Below, one piece after another: positions 14,201 to 27,200 of a DNA stretch of 64,000 nucleotides. Position numbers and translations under genes: made by a program. Under the pieces are notes generated by a model. The model saw nothing but the letters and a program-made list of their open reading frames with translations. It had not been told where the DNA came from and made no database searches. Numbering within the stretch: the first letter of the stretch is position 1; every line of letters begins with the position of its first letter. The stretch comes from Macquaria australasica. Lineage: Eukaryota > Chordata > Actinopteri > Centrarchiformes > Percichthyidae. Location: assembly GCA_005408345.1 (NCBI GenBank), contig SEMN01000643.1, positions 202,001 through 266,000 on the forward strand. Direction: 5' to 3'.

Positions 14201-17200
14201 TGATGTTCATTTTATCACACATTATTTCATAGCCTTTGGTTGTATATCAACTTTTGTGAACCTGTGAAAAACATTTGCACGAGAAAGTCAAGTTTGTAAA
14301 TGTGTTTCATACACAGGGTTTCTTCAAACAGACCAAGAGTTATAAATGTAGAAACATTCTGCGAATATGTACATAAACGTTGTGCACAAATTATTTAAAG
14401 CTGCCCTAATCATTATTTGTATATTAACAGTGGATTAAATGACTAACATTTAACATTTAAGTTTTAAGTCTTTTCAGCTGAATCCAACTAGCCAATTAGA
14501 AGGCTACCTACTGACTGTCCAATCTACCCAGTCTTTTCTGCCATTGAATCAGGCTTTCACCATCTGAAGGGATGTGTACGCGCATCTGCATTTGTAGAAC
14601 AGCCAATAGGAATGCCCCTCTCTCTGAAATAACCTGTGATTGGCCAAAGTCTCCCATCACAGGATAGATTTTCTGAAGACTGAAAACAAAGCCAAGAGGA
14701 GGGGCAAAAGTAGACGTTCTCTCTCAGACCACTTGAATTACAATACGCTGAATAGTTATTATGGAATCTTTGCCCAAGGACGCGAAAGAAATACTGCCTA
14801 CCCCACCTTCAAGTGACCTTTCAGGTTGGGTGTTTTTTTGTTATTGGGCAATACGTGCTACAAAAGCCCCGTGTCACATTGCCTTTTGTCCTTCAATGTG
14901 ACTGGAAACTCTCTGAAGGTATAGTTATGGCTGAATACTATGAACTCATGGTGATCTCAACTTGAGATGAATCAGTTAGTGTGTTTGATTTTCAACTTAG
15001 GAAGATGTGAGAAGAGAGAATTGTGAGAATGTTAAGTTTCCACTACTTTACAAAAGATTACAATTGGAAAGACATTAGTTATTGCAAGGACAGAGGTTAT
15101 ATTGTCAACATTCACGTATTCCATGTGCATTTGGCCACAGAATTACTGTCAAAGCCTCATGGGAGCTGTAGATGCTGATGCAGATGTCTTTTATTTTAAG
15201 GTGACATGGTGCACACACTTTACTAATCTGTATAGTCTGTAACCATTTAACTTAGATTAGTGCATCTTTAATTCTAATGCATAATGTGTTATATACTGCG
15301 TGCAACAACATGCTAGACCTTAGCTATAAAAGATTTGTTGAGCTCTTAGTGTTCCTATTTCTGATGCTGCATTCATGTCCTAATAATCTGATCAGGCTCA
15401 ACTGAAGCAGTAAGTACACCATGACAGAAGTTTTCTGTTTTCTGCTCTATGTTGATACATTTTATTTATGCAGTAAACTAGATACTGTATGTTTTCACAA
15501 ATGACAAATCCAGTAACTAATTTGGTCTTTTCATTGGATTTGAGTAATAAAATTAGAATAGTGATCACAAAAAGTGTAAAGAAATATGAAGGAATATATC
15601 GCTTTTTACACTTGACCATGGTCATTAGTATTCAGAGAAATTGATATCATCACCAAACTAACAGTCATATTTGCCATCTCAAAGCTGTGGTGACAGATTT
15701 TTTTAAACTAGGAATCATCTTTCCTTTTCCATGATTTAAATGCTGAAATGTTTGTGTGTCCCCTTGTTTTTTGTTGTTTTTTTGCTGGTGAAGTCTGTAG
15801 TTAACCAGCTGTTTCTTTGTAGTTTTCCCAAGGAGGTGCAGTCCGGGCTGCTGGAGTTAATCTCTCCTTCACAGTATTACTACCCTGACTTCACCAGCCT
15901 CAGAGAGACCTTTGGAGACTCGAAGGACAGAGTCAAGTAAATTAACCATTTCTGTTACTATTTATTTGAAATGCTAGAATTATATATATATATAGATATA
16001 TCTAGCTTTATTCCCATTTATGTATAATTTTCTTTGTTGTATCCATGTATTGGTTGGTGCTGCTGTGGGATCATTTACATTTAATCTTCTCATCTTCTTC
16101 ACTAGAGAAGAGAGAGGACATTGGTATATACATATGAATATAGATAAGAAAATGAGTACTACTAGGTGAATTAGAATTTGATTACAATGTACCTGCCTGG
16201 TTAATTGAAGACTTACAGTACCAGTCAAAAGTTTGGACACACCTGGTTTTTATTTATTTTAATTATTTTCTACATTGTAGATTAATACTGAAGACATCAA
16301 AACTATGAAAGAACACATATGGAATTATGTAGTAAACAAAATAGTGTTAAACAAATCAGAATATGTTTTATATTTTAGATTCTTCAAAGTTGCCCCCTTT
16401 TGCTTTGATGACAGCTTTGCACACTCTTGGCATTCTCTCAATCAGCTTCATGAGGTAGTCTCCTGGAATGGTTTTCCAACAGTCTTGAAGGATTTCCCAG
16501 AGGTGCTGAGCACTTGTTGGCTGCTTTTCCTTCACTCTGTGGTCCAACTCATCCCAAACCATATCAATTGGGATGGCATGGCGCTGCAGAATGCTGTGGT
16601 AGCAATGCTGGTTAAGTGTGCCTTGAATTTTGAATAAATCACCAACAGTGTCACCAGCAAAGTACCCCCACACCATCACACCTCCTCCTCCATGCTTCAC
16701 GGTGGGAACCACACATGCAGAAACCATCCACTCACCTTCTCTGCGTCTCACAAAGACACGGCGGTTGGAACCAAAAATCTCAAATTAGGACTCATCAGAC
16801 CAAAGTACAGATTTCCACTGGTCTAATGTCCATTCCTTGTGTTTCTTGGCCCAAACAATTCTCTTCTTCTTGTTGTTCATCCTCAGTAGTGGCTTCTTTG
16901 CAGCAGTTCGACCATGAAGGCCTGATTCATGCAGTCTCCTCTGAACAGTTGATGTTGAGATTTGTCTGCTACTTGAACTCTGTGAAGAATTTATGTGGGT
17001 TCTAATCTGAGGTGCTGTTAATTTGTGGTTTCTGAGGCTGGTAACTCTGGTAACTGGTAATGATTTTATCCTCTGCAGCGGAGGTAACTCTTGGTCTTCC
17101 TTTCCTGGGGCGGTCCTCATGAGAGCCAGTTTCATCATAGCGTTTGATGGTTTTTGCGACTGCACTTGAGGATACATTCAAAGTTCTTGAAATTTTCCGG

Positions 17201-20200
17201 ATCGACTGACCTTCATGTCTTAAAGTAATGATGGACTGTCGTTTCTCTTTACTGAGTTGAGTGGTTCGTGCCATAATATGGATTACAACAGTAGTCACAT
17301 AGGGCTATCCACTGTGTACTAACCCTACCTCTGCAAAACACAACTGATGGTCTCAAACACATTAAGAAGGCAAATAATTCCACAAATTGACTCTTGACAA
17401 GGCACACCTGTTAATTCAAAACCATTCCAGGAGACTACCTCATGAAGCTGACTGAGAGAATGCCAAGAGTGTGCAAAGCTGTCATCAAAGCAAAAGGGGG
17501 CTACTTTAAAGAATCTAAAATATAAAACATATTCTGGTTTGTTTAACACTTTTTTGTTTACTACATAATTCCATATGTGTTCTTTCATAGTTTTGATGTC
17601 TTCAGTATTAATCTACAATGTAGAAAATAATTAAAATAAATAAAAAACCATTGAATGAGAAGGTGTGTCCAAACTTTTGACTGGTACTGTAAGTAAAAGA
17701 CCTGAACAAATTCATGTTTGTGTGTTTGTATGTGCACATTGTCTGTTCTCAGATGGCGAACAAAGCAGAATCTGGACTTCAGCTTCCTCATGCTCTATGC
17801 TCAGGACAAAGGAACTTATTATGTTCAGGTAGGGGTCAAAGGTCCGACTACAACTATTTATATACGTGTTTCCGATACTCTCAGTTTATTTAGGAGGGCC
17901 ACCCAGATAGATTTGGAAAAAAAATAAAAATTCTAATTCAAATGCAGCCCAAAGTGCGGCCTAGATCAATGTTTGTTGATGCCCAAATGTTCCCCATGGT
18001 CAACCACCACAAATAAACACTGATGGGAAATTAACATATTTTGATGTATTTCACCATAACCAGTTATCTCCAAACGTGGTTCCTAGGAGCCTCTGTTGTC
18101 ACTTCATGAAGACTTTTTCATTTGCATTTACACAGTGTTGTACTGTAGATCCTTAATAGTTATAATTCTTCAGGAGGACAAAAAGGGATGCATTTTACAT
18201 TTCCAGCATCAGCAGTTTGTTTGAAACACAGCTGGGTAGTTATCATAAGTAGCAGTACCCACCATGCTGAAACAGGCTCAGAAAAGATAGACGCAAACAG
18301 AACCTCAAACTTCAGCAGAAGAAGACAACACATTTGATGATTGGCAAGTGCAGAGTGAAAACACAAATGCAAGGGCACAAGATGGAGATAGGAAAGTGTT
18401 AGGAAAGTGTCACATTGTACTTTGAAGTGAGATTCTGTGATCTCTAAGCTACAGTAGCTTTGTCCTGCAAGCCTGAGAAACTGTCCTCCCCAAAAATATG
18501 TCTATATAGGTCACCTGTGCTGCAGCTTATTACGACACATATTTACGTTTGTATGTACGCCGACCTCTAGTGGCTGAAGTACTTATGACAGGAGCAAAGG
18601 CAGAAGTCTGCTGAGGTAGCATAAAGACCAACAAAGCCTGCGTAGGGACGAGGTCGGGGTGGATGGATGGGTCAAACAACAAAGGACTTTCACCCAGGAG
18701 ACTGCTGTTTGTGTCCCGCGTGAAACCAAAAGTCAACCTTGACTTATTTTAACGTAACTTAACTTACTAAACTTAACTTATTAACGTAGTTATTTTAACC
18801 CAAACCATGATCTTTTCCTAAACCTAACCCTAACCCTAACCTAACCAAACTGCGACTGTTTCACAACGTTAACCACATGTTTATTATTGTTACCATGACG
18901 ATGAAGGTCCGGTATGCCTATATATGTCGTTTTGAGTCATTGACAAATTACCTTTTCTGTCGTTTTTGGAGTCATGTCTCCTGCGACCGGTAGGGCCACT
19001 AATTTAGGAAACGCTCCTGCGAGTCGTATGGGGGGTTAGGAACAAACAACCTATGTGGTTGTTTGGGTTGGAGGACTTGTTGAAGCCTTACTAGTTTGTC
19101 TGGCTTCTACCCCTCCTCAAGAGTGATTCAACTGGGAGCTGTTGCCAAGTTGCAAGCTTTGAATAGCTGTTAAGGGCTTTTGTAAATGAGTAGTCACTCA
19201 GTCAAACCAAATAGTAGCTACTTATTGAAATGAGTTTTGCAAAAGATTTCATGTGTGTTTTCCAGTTAGAGGATGATATTGTTGCAAGGGCAGGCTACTA
19301 CAACGACATGAAGACCTTCACCACCCAGCAAGCTTCCAAGCCATGGCTCTACCTGGAGTTCTCCCAGCTTGGGTTTATAGGTAAATATATTGAGCCTCGT
19401 TTATATTTTTAGTGTATACTGACAATAAGATGTACATGTGTGTAATCTCCCAGGCAAGATGTTTAGAACCCGTGACCTCCCGATGATTGCAGAGTTCTTC
19501 CTGATGTTCCACAGAGACAAACCCATCGACTGGCTGTTAGATCACATTCTGTGGGTGAAAGTTTGCAACCCAGAGAAAGACACAGTAAGTCTGTTGCCCC
19601 AAGAGGTGAAAAAAACACACCTAATAACAAATCACAAATGATCAGTGTGTTTTGGATTGTGAATTGACAAGCAGGGGATGGGTGTGTATTCTTGTGGTGT
19701 GTTTTCCAGTAACTTATCAGCAACAGTACACATTATACTGGGCCAAAGCAGTTATCGGACATTTATTTTAAAATTCAAGGGAATTCATTTGGCAACAGGA
19801 CAAAACCAAGACCCAAAAAAATGTGTTAAAAACATATGCAATACAGCAAATTGAAAATTAGAACACAAGCACAGGAAAGATAAAGTAAAAAAGATAAGTA
19901 AGAACAATAAACTATACTTCATCCTTCTTAAAGTTAACCTTAAGGCCTTTACACACTGGGGACGTAACGAATAAATGACACGAAAATGCAAAATATTCGC
20001 CTGCAAATATTTACTCTACGACATCCAAAAGTAAACTAATCTACTCACTATCCTGCATCTGGCGGTGCTGCTCCACACGTTGTCCTTGAATTCATTGTCT
20101 TTATAATTTTTGTGTCCTTTGTCATATAATACAGGGTGATGAGAAACACAACCAATCAACAGGTCCGGAGTTGTGACATGAGGTCTGTTCCGCACAACGT

Positions 20201-22954
20201 GATTGGTTGATGGATGTATTCGGCGTGCGTAAGCTCAGAAAAATCGACCTTGTTCCGAAGAAAAAGTCCGACGCTTTTTCACCGCCTAATATTCGTGTTC
20301 TGTGTGAAAGTGCTCATGACAAAAAACAACAGTTCGAAAAAATATATTGACGATCACATGAAAAAAACGCCTCCAGTGTGTAAAGACCTTTAGACTTAAT
20401 GTGTATGATAAAAGCCAATTGCAGCTGGAATAAGGATGCACAATATTGAAGGACGTGCTAAAATAAAACTTGTTTTAGCCTTGCTAAAAAGCCGAATGTT
20501 GGGCCAAATATCCACATGAAGAAAAGGATAAGTATGATTTCCATTTCATTTCAATATCACCACGACATCACCATCATGAAAAAGTACAAGGACCAACAGC
20601 ATTTATTCCACCAACCCACATCATATGAGGGGGGAATGAAACTTAGAGGTGATTAGGAAACCAACTTGCTAATAAACAGATGCAAGACGTGCAAAAGACG
20701 AGAACAAAGCAAACTGATAAAAATAAAAACCAACAACAGTGTAACACAAAAACAACAAGGCAAAGACTACAATAAACAATTTTATTATTGATCTGTTTGT
20801 GAAAGACTTTTCTCGTGGTTATCTAATATCCACATTAGAGAACCATGATGTAATATGAAAATGTGTAAAATCACATTATGCAGCTTAATTATTATTATTC
20901 AGATTTTTCTGAAAAGGGTCTTCACAGAACTAGAACAGGTTCTTCAGTGGAGTGTAGATAACTGATAATGAAGTTTACGTTGCTACAACACCCTCATAAA
21001 CTCTACGATATGCTGTATAGTGACTTACATGCTCGTGTGTTGTCTTATCCAGAAAAACTGTAATGAACAGAAGGCATTGCTCAAGCAGAGATACAAGCCC
21101 TCCCTCTTCCAGCATGTAGGACTCCACTCCTCTCTGCCTGGGAAATTACAGCATCTGAAGGTGAGCTCACCTCTGCTCTCTGTGTGTTCAATGTACTCAA
21201 CAAGCATTTTGACATCAGATAGGTGTTGATTTGTTGAAAACCTGTGTTAACTGCGCCATGATGAAAATTGAAATGACATCCATTGTCAGTGTATCTGTAT
21301 CAGATTACTTTGTCAATCAGAATGCACATTCCTGCCCAAGTAATTTCAATTTGGGAACAGTGTTGGGGAGTAACAATATGACATGTAGCGATGCCACTAG
21401 TTAAACAAAGTTTTTAACTCCCTGCTCCAGTCTGTCCACTTCCTACTGCAGGTAGGGCCAACTTGTCAGATACAGGAGCCAGAAAATAGCCGTACATCAC
21501 ATTACACACATACACTTTCAATTAATTTAATACTGATGCTTAAATGTAATTGATTAAGAAATTAGACTACGAAATTCCATGCAATTTATTTATCAGTGAA
21601 GTGTATGAAACTGCTCTGCAGAATTTTGTTTTGTGGTTTAATGGATTGCAGCCGCTGATAGCACAATGAATTACGCATCACAAAAGATATTACTGTAATG
21701 ATATCACAGTGCAAACATGCTCATAAAGTTTTGCAGCTGAGTGCAGTTTGCCCTTGTTTTGCGGCCGCAAAAGCCGCGTAATCCTTTTGTGAATTCGCCT
21801 GAGCGTATTTGTTTACTATATTACTTAACAATAGATGTTTCTTGATGTGAAATAGACGGTGGCCTTGAAGTGCAGAACACAAGGGCAAAACAGAAAACAC
21901 AGCAGTAAATCAGAAAGCTCCTATCTTCAAACTAGCTAGACCTTAGAAACTCTGTGCTAGACTACCTTTGAGAAACACATCGCAAAAGCAACTACTTCCG
22001 TTTTCCACAGACTGAGAGACAGTGCATCCAGTCAGGACGAGGAATTGTCCAATATGTACCCACCTATTCCTGTTTGAGTCTCACCAATGCTGTTTGCCAC
22101 TGTGTTGGCGTAGAGCCCACTGTAGAAATAGCTGCAGTGTGTTATACTACTGTTTCTGAGTAGTTTGTAGAGTGGCTTGCTACTTTCAATAAAAGTGTAG
22201 TGTTGCTGCGGTTAAACTATTTCCAATGATCATTAGCTTGTAGCTTCAAAGGCTACAGTTTTAAAGTAACTTGCCCAACACTGTGACACATGAACGTCTT
22301 CAGAGCTGACAGTAAACAACCTCTTTTGTGCCCCTTCCACTAGTGTACAATGCAGGCCTTCTGAAACCTATTTGATTTGCACACATTTTAGTGCATAATG
22401 CAACACTGTTACAACAGGACTTTATTCAGTATGTTTATGACACTAAATACAGTTTTCTTACTCAAGTGCAGGTTAAAGTTGCATTTGCTAACAGTTTCAA
22501 TGAAGAGAGAGTTAATTTATAAGGTCAGAGATTCATTGGTTAAAACATAGATCAGAGTTTTGCCATAGACCATCTGGGTCACCAGATTATAACCAATTAT
22601 AGATAAGAACCCCAGTGTCAGGAACTGTAAAACAGCAACACAGAGAACCAGAACCAGGAACAGACCTGTGTGGGTAAAAGAGGAGTGGACAGGTTTAAGT
22701 TTACTCATGATGTGAACCAAGAGGGTGTCACCCTCTTAAAATTGTCAGCCAAGTGAATCATAGTTGTCTCTGTGGTTAAACAGAGTATTAGAACTCTGAC
22801 TATTAGAAGATACACACATACACACATAAACACCTGGCAGTGCTGTTTGGCAAGTCAGAGAGTTACAATTCTTTATTCAAGTGATGAAAGTCAAGGTGGA
22901 GTCATGCAGGTAGTGGTTAGTAATAAACACGGGACACAGGACATGTCTAATGCT

Positions 22955-22997
<43 letters not shown>

Positions 22998-24175
22998 GTG
23001 TCTTTCCTCTCCTCCAGGATAAGGACTTTGGGAAGCAGACTCTGTACCAAGCCCACAATAACCCAGCTGCAGAGCTGAGCAGCAGCCTGAAACACTACCA
23101 GCAGCACAGTCTGGACAGGGCTTACAAAGGAGAGGACTTCTTCTGGGCATTAACACCCGTCCAGGATGACTACATCCTCTTCAGCTTCCCCCAGCCAATC
23201 CACATATCCGGGTCAGTTTGAAGTTGACAACACAAATCATTTCCAAAGACTGTCCACAAACATATCAAACAGTTTGCTTCACCTCACGTCACCTGCATCT
23301 TTTACAAAAAGTTGCATCACAAAGCCTACAGCTGACATAACCACTTACATGTATGCATGTTCTGTTCCTGTGCAAGAGAAAATAACCTGTCAGAAGTCTG
23401 TATTTGCAACCTAAAAAATGCCATTTAACCAAGGTATTCAGCTCAGGTCTAATGTCAACCAACCAATGAAATTGCACGTAGCCTTTGACAAGTTGTTTTC
23501 TTCTCAGTGTGGTAGTGACTGAGTACTCAAGTTGATTCCCAGATCAAAAGATTTAAACATTATGACCATTCCAACACAGTTCTCCAACAAAGTATTTTGT
23601 ATGTATATGTACTGTAGCTACATACTTCTGACACATACCTGACCCTAACAAAAACCAAACTAAAACTACTCTAAAACTAAATATATAAAAACTAAGACTA
23701 AACCTTTCTGAAAAACTAAAACTAAACTAAAATTAAATGTAAAAGTCAAAACTAAAATTAAAAAAAACTAATTGAAAATTCAAAACTATTATAACCTTGC
23801 CATGTTCACCATCTTAGTTCAGAATGTTATTGTGTGTGCTAACATTTGCTAAGTAGCACAAAAGTCAAAGTACAACGGAGGCTCATGGGAATGTTTTGCA
23901 TGTATTAGGTCATCAACCAAATGTTGAGCTGCTGATGGTACTAGAGGAAAAGTCAGAGGATTACCAAAGTTATTCATCCTGACATTAATATACCAAATTA
24001 CACAACAAATAGCTGATCCTGCTCAACAGCTGCTGCTGCTATTATTGTTATTGCTCTTATTAGTATGACTATTATTATTCTGCTACTATTATTATCTTTA
24101 TTAATATTAACATCGATACCATTACCACTACTATTACTTTACATCTCTATGTAGTACTGTACTGTACTCTCTCTC

Positions 24176-24229
<54 letters not shown>

Positions 24230-27200
24230 ACTGGTTGGTTCTGTTCTACCTGTTAAAAGGGAGTTTTTCCTTGCCACTGTCGCCTAGTGTTTGTTATGTT
24301 ATAGTTGTCAAGATATTTCACCAAAAACTAAAAAGTCACTCATGGTGGTACCAGAGGAAAAGTCAGTGGATCATCAAAGTCATTAGAATTCATCCTTTTG
24401 GAACAATGAATATCTGCACCAAATGTTATGGAAATCCATCTGATAGTTGTTGAGGTATTTCAGTCTGGACCACAGTGGGGGACTGTAGGGTTGGGCGATT
24501 GAATTCAACTTGGTAAATAATTAACCTGTAAAGCGCCATTCAAAGCATGTGCGAATAGGACCTGGTAGTTTGAGTTAGATCATATTGTGCACGTTCTTGT
24601 TGTGTTGATTTCATAAATCATATTTGAGAATTAGACCAAAAACTGTATGTGCAGTTGTACAGCCTGTTGTTGGGCTGACGGTGGCCGGTTGGAAAATTTC
24701 AACATATCACCCTAGTAGGCTCACTGAACCAACATGGCTAAAAACTACAGGCGATGATTAGCCACAGAGGCTCAACCTCAGCCCAGCAGCAACTGATGGC
24801 CAAGTGTATGTTTGGCGTGTCAACACAGTAACTGTAACAACGAGGCAGCAAAAGACTAGCTACTGTTGCTTCTTGGTGAACACACCTACACACACACGAT
24901 AAGCTTTGTTATTCTTGCGTGGCTCTCTCTGGTTCAGTGACAAGTTAAAACAGCATATTCCCACAGTCTTCTCCCACTAAAATAGCACAGCCAACCAATG
25001 GAGGCTGATAGCAAGTTGAGGCGACAAAATCCAAAATGTGCACAAAGAGACATTGGTGCCCGTCTGTACAAGACTTCGGATGTGTGTTGGAAATTGTGCA
25101 TTTCCTTTTTAAGAAGTGAGCAAATAAAATGAAGATCCAACAAGCTGTTGTCTTTTGTATATTTAATTAAGCAAAAGAATAAAGCAACCAAATAAAATGG
25201 TAAGTAAGAATAAAAGTAAAGAAAAGGAAAAGCAAGCGAGCACACAGAGTCAATCTTATTTCAGCTGAAAGGACAGAGATCATACACCAAGATGCATAAG
25301 AAGAGTCTGACCCTGAAGGGCAGATGCAGTCACATATTTATACCTTCACAATACATAGTAGACAATAGAAAGGGAAGGATACCAGAATCACCTCTAACCC
25401 ACATCATGTCTGTCTCTGGCTAAGTGTTCTTATCCAAGGATAAGAACACAGGGCAGACTGTTCTCCTAACACCCCTCATTACAAACAAGTTGTCCTTCAG
25501 TAATCAAACCCAAACAAGATACCCATGTACTCTACGTCAGAGATGACCCATAACAGAAATTATCAATGTACATAGAGGACAGAAAGAATAAATGGTAAAC
25601 AGGTTATTACTTAAAAACATATCTAGTAATAGGGAATGAGAAATTTTGCCCTGACAGGATGCTGTCAGAACTTTCATTTATAATTGCCAACACAGCCTCC
25701 ATAAGTCTTGATCGGGAAAGAGGCAGAAAAAAAGGCGTGGTGAAAACAAAAAACCTTGCAAAATAAAAATAAAAATAAAAATGAGACCCTAAATCACTGA
25801 GATGCCATTTGCATGGGACTGATCATATCCCATGGCCTCTGTGTTTGGCGAAATATGGTAGGTAATTTGCAGTAGAATTTTTAATTTACAAATTACGGAC
25901 ATGGCAGATTTGCACGGGAATAAGTTCACAGATGACCTCCGCAATTATTGCAAATGACAAGAGGTCAACAGTTTTAGTCTCTAGTCCACCATGACATAAA
26001 CTACATTGTGAAGGAAACATTCATTTAGGAATAAAACTGATAGATGATGTAACACATCTGATAATAATAATTATGTTACAGTGATGCAATAGTTTAGCCC
26101 TGATGCACCTATATACTGTATGTTGATCCTGGCAGTACACTCCACTGCAGCATTGTTCATTATACCTGTGCTGTCTTCTTTACTGTAGGTACCTGTTTCG
26201 CAGTGGAAATATCGAGACCAGTGGAGATAAATTCTACAACACCACAGTGGAAGTACTGCCCAGCAATGTGAGTAACCTGCCTCTGTGTGTGTGTGTGTGT
26301 GTGTTCTTTGATTCCATTGCTGCCGTTAAGCAGGTTTTGTTTTTCATCTCAGGTGTTGATGCCTCGGGAAAGAATAGCAAGGCAACAGGGAACACCCACC
26401 ACAACAAGCTATCTGCTATCACTCCACTGTCAGTCGACACTTCTGTCACACTAAAGGGGAAAAGTGGTCATGCCGTCAGTGACCTTTGAGTAAAGTTAGA
26501 CAGACATGGCATCGCTGTGTGGAAGATAAGAGGGAAATCACATTACACAAGATGAGTCGAGGTCCAGAGGCTTCACATTGCAGGTGAAACACCAACAGAC
26601 TGAGAGAGAAGAGTGACGTGGAAAAAATGACAAGAAAAAATGGATAAATTTATGTTACACATTAATAAAAATGTATTCATTTAAGACAAGTTGAAAAGTA
26701 AGCTAATTCCTGGTGAGCTCAGTGTGATACATTTGTCACAATGAACAAGAGAGAGACTTTGTTAGGCCATTGTTGCCTCGTACTGATACCAAATATTAAA
26801 AAGAAAGACAAAATAGATACAAAAATTATTTTTTGTAGCTTTTTCATTACCTGCATCTATACTTTGCGACTTCATCCACATTTATTTTTTTTAAAAATCC
26901 TATAGTAACATATGTTGTGTTGTAGCTACTCAACAGTGAGGTTTTTTTTTTCTTTTCTTTCATCAGCCAGAGTATCAGTAAGATATTATCGGGTCTGTGC
27001 GTCCCGTCCAAAGTCTCCCCAGATAATGGGAGTATAGGCAGTATATTCATAACATACCCACATCAGGATCAACACACTCAGTGCAGGGGTGTGGATTACA
27101 GAAGCCATTGAAACAAGAGCCTTAGTCTTTCTAGTAATAGCCCAGCGGTTCTTTAAGGCCAAGTACAACATCAGCTGGAATGAGCAGCAAAGTTTCTCAA

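Larger units (their letters stand above)
21161..23017. other. mgat4d intron
   Basis: No gene. It holds a dispersed repeat at 21640-21762 and a (GT)n tract at its 3' end. The ORF overlapping 22772-23221 is a shadow running through the (GT)n and exon in the wrong frame. Confidence 0.5.
23212..26188. other. mgat4d intron with (CT)n and a solo LTR
   Basis: No gene. It contains an A/C-rich run (about 23640-23780), trinucleotide ATT-rich sequence near 24040-24120, (CT)n at 24167-24223, and a solo LTR at 25083-25656. Confidence 0.5.

Noticed and set aside
15740..15940. Open frame with an ATG and a hydrophobic start before an mgat4d exon
   Set aside because: The upstream part is the pyrimidine-rich intron end. 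The exon begins after the acceptor at 15821-15822.
18819..18842. Telomere-like aaccctaaccctaac run (also near 53225)
   Set aside because: Too short for an interstitial telomere; part of local repeats.
22772..23221. 149-codon open frame
   Set aside because: It runs through a (GT)n tract and only later enters the real exon; the first half is intron.
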